In this document: in pieces, positions 47,076 through 54,240 of the stretch
Position numbering within the stretch: position 1 is the first letter of the stretch
Layout of the letters: each line of letters starts with the position of its first letter
Origin: RI-153 sp041391225
GTDB lineage: Bacteria; Chloroflexota; Anaerolineae; Caldilineales; Caldilineaceae
DNA length: 64,000 nt
Assembly: GCA_041391225.1 (NCBI GenBank)
Contig: JAWKOL010000025.1
Location: 40,031 to 104,030, forward strand
Direction of reading: 5' to 3'
The notes under the pieces: generated by a model
What the model was told of the DNA's origin: nothing
Databases searched by the model: none
Seen by the model: only the letters and a program-made list of their open reading frames with translations
Position numbers and translations under genes: made by a program

Positions 47076-47081
47076 TATAAT
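47076..47081 (+). promoter_or_regulatory. TATAAT -10 element directly before a small gene pair
   Basis: TATAAT at 47076-47081 lies six bases before ATG 47088; the -35 region (GTGAAG near 47054) is weak. The spacing again fits a leaderless transcript. Confidence 0.5.
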
Positions 47082-47087
47082 AATGCC

Positions 47088-47183
47088 ATGAAACGTACAA
47101 ACATTACCGAACGCAGAGGAAAGCTCGAAGATCTGGATCGTTCATTCGATCTTGACTATAGTGTGCAAGGAAGAGCGCGATGA
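47088..47183 (+). CDS. 31-residue ORF coupled to a nucleotidyltransferase gene
   Basis: MKRTNITERRGKLEDLDRSF followed by DLDYSVQGRAR, 31 residues, highly charged. The ATG is at the position expected for the start of a leaderless message, and its TGA overlaps the next ATG (ATGA). It resembles the short partner proteins that precede nucleotidyltransferase genes, but could also be a truncated version of a longer one. Function unknown. An antitoxin-like role is speculation. Confidence 0.5.
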   Translation: MKRTNITERRGKLEDLDRSFDLDYSVQGRAR

Positions 47184-47836
47184 CAGTCCAAAGCACGGCA
47201 CAGATCGGCCGTATCATCCGCGACGGCGTCGTGTTCGACTTCAAGAACTGGACACAGGACATGTCGAACTCAAATCAGTTGATCGACGCAGTTCAGAATC
47301 TCTTTGCGTTGTTGAAACAGCGTCGGATTGACTATGTTCTTGTTGGCGGTATTGCCATCTTGTACTATGTCGAAGGCCGCAACACACAGGATCTTGACCT
47401 GATCATGGCGCTTTCCTCAGTTGATGCGCTGCCCGAGTTCAGAGTAACCAGCAAAGATGCCTACTTCGTACGCGCAGATTACAACGGGTTGCAGATCGAC
47501 GTCCTGTTGACACAAAACCCTTTGTTCAAGAAAGTACGCGATCAATACACCAAAGTGCAGAGTTTCCTCGACCAAGACATCCCTTTGGCTACTGTGGATG
47601 GGCTGCTCTTGTTGAAACTATACGCATTGCCGTCTCTGTACCGACAGGGCAATTTCGCAAGGGTAGGTATCTACGAAAACGACGTCGCCACCCTCCTGCA
47701 TTACTACCAACCCAATGTGTCGGCGCTGCTAGCGGAACTCTCCACCCATCTCAGCGAGAGCGACATGGCCGAAGTTCGATCCATCGTCGCCGACATTCAA
47801 ACCCGAATCAGCCGCTTCCGCAACGAAAAACGCTAA
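47180..47836 (+). CDS. Nucleotidyltransferase-fold protein (MNT/AbiEii-like)
   Basis: 218 residues. The active-site region YVLVGGIAILYYVEGRNTQD then LDLIM carries the G-G...D-x-D-like pattern of the Pol-beta superfamily. A second acidic position is likely in LQIDVLL. The first 30 residues (MTVQSTAQIGRIIRDGVVFD) may be leader, with translation possibly from an internal start. The C-terminal part is helical. Such proteins act as AMP-transferring toxins or antitoxins (AbiEii, MenT, MNT) or as orphan enzymes. The overlap with the 31-residue ORF supports a two-gene module. Confidence 0.78.
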   Translation: MTVQSTAQIGRIIRDGVVFDFKNWTQDMSNSNQLIDAVQNLFALLKQRRIDYVLVGGIAILYYVEGRNTQDLDLIMALSSVDALPEFRVTSKDAYFVRADYNGLQIDVLLTQNPLFKKVRDQYTKVQSFLDQDIPLATVDGLLLLKLYALPSLYRQGNFARVGIYENDVATLLHYYQPNVSALLAELSTHLSESDMAEVRSIVADIQTRISRFRNEKR

Positions 47837-47985
47837 TTTTTTTTGGTTTTGTTGGTAAACGATCCGGCTTCACGCCTACAGAATGAATCTCGCCTCTCCG
47901 CCTCTTCCCATCCTCGCCTCTCCTCCACTTCATGGTATAATCCCCCACACACACCGCCTTCAACCACACATCGATCTGAGATCCC

Positions 47986-49594
47986 ATGACCCGCATCGCG
48001 TTTGAACCGGCTTCTCGCCGCGCACTCAACCGAGGATTCAACCGCCTCGCCCAGTTGATGCAGGTGACCCTCGGCCCGCGCGGACGCATCGTCGCCGTGG
48101 CCCAAGACAGCCCTCGCCGCGCCCCCAACCTGCTCGACGACGGTGCAACCATCGCCCGCCAGGTTCCTCGGCCTGCCCGACCGCTTCGAGACGATGGGCG
48201 CTTACCTGGCCCGTCACATCGCCTGGCAGGTAGAAGAAGCAGTGGGCGACGGCAGCACCACCGCCGTGGTCATCGCCCGCCACATCCTCAACACCGCCGA
48301 ACGCTACGTGGCCGCCGGCCACAACGTCATGTCCTTGCGCCGTGGGCTTGAGAAAGGACTCGCCGCGGTGCTGGCCGACTTGCAGGCACAGGCCCGCCCG
48401 CTCGAAGACCCGAAACAGATCGAAGCGATGGCCACCACCATCACCGGCAACGAGACGCTAGGCAAGCTGATCGAGGAGATCTTCGACACCGTGGGCGCGC
48501 ACGGCGCCGTGGAGATCCGCAACAACTACGCCCGCGTCCACGACCGTCGCTACATCCGCGGCGTCATGTGGAACAACGGCTGGATCTCGTCCTATTTTTG
48601 CACCGAGGGCAGCAAGGCGGTGCTCGAAAACCCCTTCCTCCTCTTCACCGACCAGCATCTTTCCAGCGGCGAAGAACTGGTGCCGATCCTCGAAAAAGTG
48701 CGTCAGGCAGGCAACGGCAAGCGCGGACTCGTGGTCATCGCGCCCGTGGTGGAAGGCGAAGCGCTCAATGTGCTCGTCACCAACAAAAACCGTGGCGCGC
48801 TGCCCACCCTCGCCATCAAAGCCCCCGGTCTGGGCATCGAAAAGACCGACGTCCTCGAAGACCTGGCCGCGCTCTGCGGGGGACGGGTGGTGCTCGGCGT
48901 CAGCGGCGAGCGCATCAGCAAGATGAAGTTGGAAGATCTGGGTCAGGCCGACGAGGTGCAGGCCATCCGCTCCAGCTTCACCGTCATCGGCGGCAAAGGA
49001 CGCCCCGCGGCCGTGCGTCAGCGCGCCGACTGGCTGCGCAAGCAGATCCCCAAAGCGAGCTACGGGCGCGACCGCGACCGTCTCATTGAACGCTCGGGCA
49101 AGCTCACCGGCGGCGTGGCGCTGCTCCATATCGGCGGCGCATCGGACACCGAACGCGACTACCTCAAAGAGCGCAGCCAGGAGGCCGTGGACGTGGTACG
49201 CATGGGCCTCGTCGACGGCGTGGTCACCGGCGGCGGCGTGGCCTACCTGGCCGCAGCGCGGGCGCTGGATCACCTCTGCCTGCCCGACGAGGAACAGCCC
49301 GGCCTCGACATTTTGCGCGGCGCATTGGCCGCGCCCGCCACAGCGATGATCACCAACGCAGGGCTGGAAGCGTCACCCGTGGTGGCCCGGCTCACCGAAT
49401 CGTCGGCCTGCGCCTTCGACGTGTTGCGAGAGTGCTACGTCGACGCATCCACAGCGCCGTTTGTCGACCCGGTGCGCGTCCTCTACACAGCGTTGCAGAC
49501 AGGCGTCAGTGGCGCATTGATGGCGCTTACCACCGAAGTATTGGTTCATCGCCCGCGACAAAACCGCGAGGATGATGTAGATTTTAGGCCGTAG
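47986..49594 (+). CDS. Divergent GroEL-like chaperonin (frameshift near N-terminus)
   Basis: About 535 residues. The N-terminal part (MQVTLGPRGRIVAVAQD, LLDDGATIAR) uses one frame. After an indel at about 48165 the rest reads FLGLPDRFETMGAYLARHIA, AVGDGSTTAVVIARHI (the DG-T/S-TTA catalytic Asp motif), VIAPVVEGEALNVLVTNKNR and the equatorial tail VVTGGGVAYLAAARALDH. The glycine/methionine-rich C-terminal tail of true GroEL is missing and the apical domain is quite different. There is no groES next to it. Probably a specialised paralogue acting on few clients. Chaperonin assignment is firm, function is not. Confidence 0.9.
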
Positions 49595-49647
49595 ATAATC
49601 GCGTAGTGCGTGGTGCGTACCACGCCGCCACAAGGAAACACCAATCA

Positions 49648-51453
49648 ATGATCAACACACAATGGCAACAAGTCGGCATCTGGCGCGGTGGCACGGTGAC
49701 AAACGTCCTGTACGCAGGCGGACGACTGTTTGCAGGCTCCCGCGCCGGGCTGTATGGCAGCGACGACGGCGGCGGCAAGTGGCGACGCAGCGGCGCGGAA
49801 CTGCGCGATCCGTCGATAACGGCGTTGGCCGGCACCGACGACGGCGCCCACCTCTTCCTCGCCACCGAAAGCGGACGGCTCTACCACTCCACCGATCGCG
49901 GTGACAATTGGATCGATGTCGACGGCTGGGCCGGACTGGGCATGATCACCGCCATCGCCCTCTCGCCTGACTACGCACAAGACAGTACTATCTTCGTCGC
50001 CACCGAAGACGGCCCACACCGCTCGCAAGATGGCGGCGCTTCCTGGGAAATTGCCGTCTTCGGCCTCGTCGATATCGACGTGCTTTGCATTGCCGTTGAC
50101 CCTAACTTCGCCCAGACCGAAACGCTGTGGATCGGCACCGCCAACGGCGGCCTCTACAAATCGCGCAACGGCGGGCGATCCTGGCGCGACGCCGGTGACG
50201 GTCTGCCCGATACCGCGGTGCTGTCTTTGCAGGCCGCAGCGCGCAATGGCAATGTTGTCCTCTTCGCTGGGACCGAGATGGAGGGCGTCTTCTGTTCGAC
50301 CGACGGCGGCGCACCGTGGCGGCAGGCCGTCGACAGTTTCGACGTCAACGCCCTGGCCGTCCGCGCCGACGGGTTGGTGCTGGCAGGCACCGACGCCGGC
50401 ATCATCCGCTCCGAAGATTGGGGGGCCAACTGGCAGGCTTCGGCGAATGGCACATTCGTGGCGCTGGACATCGCCTTGGCCCAAGAGGACATGGTCTTCG
50501 CTGCCACCTGGCAGATGGCGGTGTCCGTTTCTGCCGACAGCGGCAATAGCTGGCAACCCACCGAGACGATCCCGCCTTTCCACGCGCCGCCGATGGCTGT
50601 ACGCAGGGCCGACAACCGCCTTTCGCTGGCCGACATCGACGGTGACTGGGTTGCATCTGATGATCTTGGCGCCTCCTGGATACGGGCCGAAGTCGAATCG
50701 CCCATTGTCGCGCTGGTGGCCGATGATCGCACCGGTGTGGTGATAGCAGGCGGGGAATTGCTGTTCCGCATTGAAGAAGACGAAGTGGACGCGGCCGAGC
50801 TACCCTGCGCCATTACCCACGTTGCCCTTTCGCCCAACTACGCCGAAGACAGCGTCATCCTCGTGGCCGGCCTCGACGAAGAGGACGGCGAATCCCCCCT
50901 CCTCTTCCGCTCCGACGATGACGGCGAACACTGGCGCGAGCTTTCGCCGCCGTGGGCAGATCGTCTCGTCTTGGGGCTGCGCTTCTCACCCCACTACACC
51001 GAAGACCAGTCGATCTACGCCATCACCGCCCTGCCTCAGGAGACGGACTACAGCGTAGAGATCTGGCAGTCGGCGGATCAGGGTGTCACCTGGGTTGATT
51101 TGGGTGCGTTCGCGACGCCCATGCCCGTGGCGCCCTTCATCGTGCTGGGCGACGCAGAGAATTCGCTCTTTATCGCCAACGGGGAGCGCGTCTATCGCAT
51201 CTACACCAGCCAGGCCGACGGCACGCTGGCCGTCTCACAGGAGACGCTGCCCGGCGAGGAACGGATCACCAACTTCGCCGTTGCTGCGGGCGGTGCGCTC
51301 TATGCCGCCACCAGTCACGGCGTCTGGCGGCGCGACGATGGATGGCGTCCTGTGGGCAACGGCATCGAAGACGAGATCATTGTCGCTGTCCTCCCCGGCA
51401 AGAACGATCTCATCGCGGTGGCGATGGGCGGTGCGATCTGGCTTTTGCGCTAG
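49648..51453 (+). CDS. BNR/Asp-box repeat beta-propeller protein
   Basis: 601 residues with no signal peptide, from ATG 49648. At least nine Asp-box-like turns of the form S-x-D-x-G-x-x-W are visible: SDDGGGKW, STDRGDNW, SQDGGASW, SRNGGRSW, STDGGAPW, SEDWGANW, SADSGNSW, SDDLGASW and SDDDGEHW, plus SADQGVTW. The pattern implies a two-domain sortilin-like or ten-bladed propeller. Asp-box propellers bind glycans or serve as assembly platforms. Only 53 bases separate it from the chaperonin-like gene, so the two may be cotranscribed. The client idea is an inference. Confidence 0.9.
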   Translation: MINTQWQQVGIWRGGTVTNVLYAGGRLFAGSRAGLYGSDDGGGKWRRSGAELRDPSITALAGTDDGAHLFLATESGRLYHSTDRGDNWIDVDGWAGLGMITAIALSPDYAQDSTIFVATEDGPHRSQDGGASWEIAVFGLVDIDVLCIAVDPNFAQTETLWIGTANGGLYKSRNGGRSWRDAGDGLPDTAVLSLQAAARNGNVVLFAGTEMEGVFCSTDGGAPWRQAVDSFDVNALAVRADGLVLAGTDAGIIRSEDWGANWQASANGTFVALDIALAQEDMVFAATWQMAVSVSADSGNSWQPTETIPPFHAPPMAVRRADNRLSLADIDGDWVASDDLGASWIRAEVESPIVALVADDRTGVVIAGGELLFRIEEDEVDAAELPCAITHVALSPNYAEDSVILVAGLDEEDGESPLLFRSDDDGEHWRELSPPWADRLVLGLRFSPHYTEDQSIYAITALPQETDYSVEIWQSADQGVTWVDLGAFATPMPVAPFIVLGDAENSLFIANGERVYRIYTSQADGTLAVSQETLPGEERITNFAVAAGGALYAATSHGVWRRDDGWRPVGNGIEDEIIVAVLPGKNDLIAVAMGGAIWLLR

Positions 51454-51456
51454 ATG

Positions 51457-51534
51457 GAACGCGGATCGAGCGGATAAAACGGATGTCCGAACGCCTTTTT
51501 CTGGAAATCCGCTCGATCCGCTCAATCCACGTTC
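51457..51534. repeat. Palindrome of the ACGCGGATTGGGCGG family, copy 2
   Basis: GAACGCGGATCGAGCGGA (51457-51474) faces TCCGCTCGATCCGCTCAATC near 51509, with extra bases in the right arm before GTTC. It begins three bases after the beta-propeller stop codon. Confidence 0.65.
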
Positions 51535-51557
51535 TATTCTCAGCAGTTTTTTGGGCG

Positions 51558-51649
51558 TTGCAATCCTGTTTTGTTGATGCTAAGATAGTCCTCGGTACAA
51601 GGAGATAGAAGCAGAAGGCCGGTGGAGCGAGCCACTCCACCGGCCTTCT
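51558..51649 (+). promoter_or_regulatory. Promoter-like hexamers followed by a strong hairpin
   Basis: TTGCAA (51558), 17 bases, TAAGAT (51581) would start transcription near 51593. A perfect 15-bp stem (51613-51627 with 51635-51649, seven-base loop) then follows. No ORF with a suitable ribosome-binding site is present. It could be a very short RNA or a terminator for the beta-propeller gene. Confidence 0.45.
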
Positions 51650-51752
51650 TGCGTCTTTCAGCAGGGGTGTAGATGCGACGCACTGGCTGATCAACCTTCG
51701 GGCCTTCGACAAAAGCCCGGCCAGCGCGTCGCACCTTGATTTCTGTAGAAAC

Positions 51753-51786
51753 GCAAAGACCCTAGCCTCGCGGCTAGGGTCTTTGC
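51753..51786 (-). terminator. 15-bp hairpin with GNRA loop ending the small minus-strand unit
   Basis: GCAAAGACCCTAGCC (51753-51767) pairs perfectly with 51772-51786. The minus-strand loop is GCGA (GNRA type), followed by GTTTCTAC. Serves as a probable terminator for the 18-residue peptide transcript, perhaps bidirectional. Confidence 0.65.
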
Positions 51787-51808
51787 TGTTTGGGGTCCGG
51801 TGGCAGAC

Positions 51809-51865
51809 TTAGAGAGTTACCTCTCGAGGCGACGCCACCGGACCCATACTACGACTATTATCCAT
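51809..51865 (-). CDS. Candidate 18-residue peptide gene with perfect Shine-Dalgarno
   Basis: MDNSRSMGPVASPREVTL. AAGGAGGTGAT lies six bases before the ATG, a full match to the 16S anti-Shine-Dalgarno and better than at any other gene here. Upstream is TTGACA-17-GATACT, downstream a hairpin-terminator, so it looks like a complete tiny transcription unit. A 12-bp stem (51793-51804 with 51834-51845) spans the 3' half of the ORF, so ribosome passage would open it, as in attenuator leader peptides. No gene follows on the same strand. It may instead be a remnant leader. Confidence 0.5.
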   Translation of the reverse strand: MDNSRSMGPVASPREVTL

Positions 51866-51971
51866 GTTGGCATCACCTCCTTCTATATAGGATAGCGTTT
51901 TCAGGCTGGGTCGGGCGTTGTGGCTGGAGGTGTTTGGTGCCTTCAACGTCCTCTGTGACCTAGCTGCGGGC

Positions 51972-52000
51972 AGTATCTCACACTTCATTGGGCTTGTCAA
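51972..52000 (-). promoter_or_regulatory. Promoter of the small transcript
   Basis: Minus-strand TTGACA (52000-51995), 17-base spacer, GATACT (51977-51972); predicted start near 51965, about 100 bases before the 18-codon ORF. Confidence 0.6.
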
Positions 52001-52013
52001 GTCAAAATCGCAT

Positions 52014-52050
52014 AAAAAACCCGGCAGATTTTGAAAATCTGCCGGGTTTC
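52014..52050 (-). terminator. Rho-independent terminator of the DoxX gene
   Basis: On the minus strand a perfect stem, AAACCCGGCAGATTT with its complement, is followed by a run of T (52019-52014). It lies 26 bases after the doxX stop. Textbook structure. Confidence 0.9.
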
Positions 52051-52075
52051 GATTTCGCAGACCATACCCGAGAAA

Positions 52076-52558
52076 TCAGGCGGGATTGCCGCGCTGTCGG
52101 CTGATGTAATCTACGAATTCTTCCATGCTGTCTTCCTGCTTAGGCGTCTGCAAGAATTCTTCCAGTGAGAAGGCGCCGGCGCCCTGGAAGAAGAGCATGA
52201 CGAGACCGGCCAACAGCGCCAGTTCGATCTCATAGCCCATCATCGGGTTGGCTTCGGCGGGCAGTTTCACGGCCAAGATGGCCACCAGCATGATGACGCC
52301 GAGAATAGCAGCAGCCACACGTGCGCCGTAGCCAAGGATCAACGCCAGACCACCCACCGCCTCCAACACAGCCACAAGCACCGCTGTAAACGCGGGTACC
52401 GGCATGTTCATAGCGCCGAACATGGACACAGTCTCATCCATGCTGCCGCCACCAATGACACCGAACTTGCTCAGCCCATGCAACAGGAAGAGAGCACCCA
52501 CGGCAATCCGGGCGAAGGTGGTCCCATAGGCGCCATACTTTTTGACACTGTTTAACAT
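52076..52558 (-). CDS. DoxX family membrane protein
   Basis: 160 residues with four helices. Signs are FARIAVGALFLLHGLSKFGV, the alanine/glycine-rich LEAVGGLALILGYGARVAAAI, and a short soluble tail (EEFLQTPKQEDSMEEFVDYI). DoxX proteins are linked to sulfur metabolism (thiosulfate:quinone reductase subunit) or to membrane redox control. This one is of the general DoxX/SURF4-like kind. ATG 52558 follows GGAAAGG. Monocistronic with its own terminator. Confidence 0.92.
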   Translation of the reverse strand: MLNSVKKYGAYGTTFARIAVGALFLLHGLSKFGVIGGGSMDETVSMFGAMNMPVPAFTAVLVAVLEAVGGLALILGYGARVAAAILGVIMLVAILAVKLPAEANPMMGYEIELALLAGLVMLFFQGAGAFSLEEFLQTPKQEDSMEEFVDYISRQRGNPA

Positions 52559-52731
52559 GCGACGATTTCCTTTCCTTAATGATGTGCGGTCTATTTTGAA
52601 TGTCTCAGATGCGGGGCAGGGTGTGGAACAAATGCAAAAGTCTTGTAGACGCTATTGTACTACGCCTTTTGGATTTACGCTAGCCCTTGCACAAGATTTG
52701 GGGAATCAAATTTACAATTCATGCGCAAAAA

Positions 52732-54237
52732 CTAGGACAAAGGTCGCTTCTCGTCCAACTTTTTGAGGGGATTGACCGGCTCGTCCGGCTTTTCGTTCGC
52801 CTTGACCGGTGACACATCGCGCTGGTCGACTGCGTCGGCGTCTGCATCATCGCGGCCGGGGCGAAGCGCGTCAACCAGATCGTTCCAGGGGACGCCGCTG
52901 CGCAGGTGCAAATCGCGTTGCGGATAAGGGATCTCGATCTGCCGTTTCTCGAACTCGCGCCAGATCATAAAGAAGAGATCGCTGCGGGTCTGGTACATGG
53001 TAGAAATGTCTTCCACCCACACCATGATCTCAAAATCGATGCTCGAAGCGCCGTAGCCCACAAAGAAGACCAGTGGCGCCGGCTCTTTGAGGACGAGACC
53101 GTGACGCGAACAGGCCGTCATCAGGGCGTCGCGCACCTCCTGGGGATCGGCGTCGTAGCTGGCGCCGATGGACATGCGGATGCGGATGCGCCGGTTCGTG
53201 TGCGTATACGTCGTCACCGAAGACGTGAGGAGCTGCTGATTGGGGATGATCACCTCGACATTGTCGAAGGTGCGCACGGTGGTAGAGCGGATACGCAGCT
53301 TTTCCACCGTCCCCATGCGCCCTTCCACCTCTACAATGTCGCCAGGACGGATCGACTGCTCGAAGAGGAGCAGGATGCCGCTGATGAAGTTGGCCACCAG
53401 TTCCTGCAAGCCGAAACCGATGCCCACCGAAAGGCCGGCGCCGATGATGGCCAGGGTGGAGAAGTCGATGCCCAACGTCGCCAGCGCAGCCAGGATACCG
53501 GCGGTGATCACGATATAGCGCGTCACCGTCTGAATGGTGTTGCTCAGCCCCACATCGGCCCCGGAACGGGGCAGGATCACCTTTTCCAGCAAGCTCTCGA
53601 ACGTCCACGAAACGAGCAGGAAGGCGTACAGGATCACGATGGCGAAGTAGAGCGATCCCAGGCTGATGGCGTTGTCGGAGATGGAGAAAAGTCGGATACC
53701 CGCCAGGTCGACGATACCCGAAAGCACCCGCGCCGTGGTGAACACCAGCACAAAAAGGAAGAGCGGCAGCACCACACGGTGATTGGTGCGTTGGGCGTCG
53801 CGCTCCCCCTGCCAGGCGTAGAGGACCGTCACCACCAGCCGGTAGACGAGCAGCAGCCAGAAGAAGATCAGCCCCTCGCTGAGCAGACCCGACTGCCAGC
53901 CTGCGCTGTCGAATGCGTATTCCGCTAGTTCCCCCAGCAGAATGGCAACGATGGGAGAATAGGTGTGTTCCAGGGCGCGCAGCCAGCGTCGCAGGGCTCG
54001 ATTCTGCGCCACATCTGCCAGCCATGCGGGAAGAGAAACGCGACGCGGCCGGCTTTCGGCATCTTGCACCGAAAAGAAACGGGTGCGCATTTCGGTGAGT
54101 CGCCACGCCACCAATTCGGCGGCCAGAACGAGCAGCGCAAAGACCAGGATTTGGCGCTGCACCACCGGCCTGTCCATTACCAGCATGATCACGTCGATCT
54201 GCTGAAAAAACTGTTCGAGGAAGGAAAGATCGTTCAT
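52732..54237 (-). CDS. MscS-family mechanosensitive ion channel
   Basis: 501 residues. An N-terminal extension has about four extra helices (1-210), then the MscS core: TM3 GAGLSVGIGFGLQELVANFI then SGILLLFEQSIRPGDIVEV, the beta domain EGRMGTVEKLRIRSTTVRTF, VIIPNQQLLTSSVTTYT, and a C-terminal vestibule domain (about 395-465). The basic/acidic C-terminal tail (VNPLKKLDEKRPLS) is low-complexity. Its ATG lies three bases after the stop of the triple binding-domain gene, and GAGGAG in that gene's end serves as ribosome-binding site, so the two are translated as one operon. Confidence 0.95.
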   Translation of the reverse strand: MNDLSFLEQFFQQIDVIMLVMDRPVVQRQILVFALLVLAAELVAWRLTEMRTRFFSVQDAESRPRRVSLPAWLADVAQNRALRRWLRALEHTYSPIVAILLGELAEYAFDSAGWQSGLLSEGLIFFWLLLVYRLVVTVLYAWQGERDAQRTNHRVVLPLFLFVLVFTTARVLSGIVDLAGIRLFSISDNAISLGSLYFAIVILYAFLLVSWTFESLLEKVILPRSGADVGLSNTIQTVTRYIVITAGILAALATLGIDFSTLAIIGAGLSVGIGFGLQELVANFISGILLLFEQSIRPGDIVEVEGRMGTVEKLRIRSTTVRTFDNVEVIIPNQQLLTSSVTTYTHTNRRIRIRMSIGASYDADPQEVRDALMTACSRHGLVLKEPAPLVFFVGYGASSIDFEIMVWVEDISTMYQTRSDLFFMIWREFEKRQIEIPYPQRDLHLRSGVPWNDLVDALRPGRDDADADAVDQRDVSPVKANEKPDEPVNPLKKLDEKRPLS

Positions 54238-54240
54238 GGG

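Noticed and set aside
51809..52000. Known riboswitch or T-box upstream of the 18-codon ORF
   Set aside because: I could not match the leader to any aptamer consensus I know, and no downstream gene exists on that strand.
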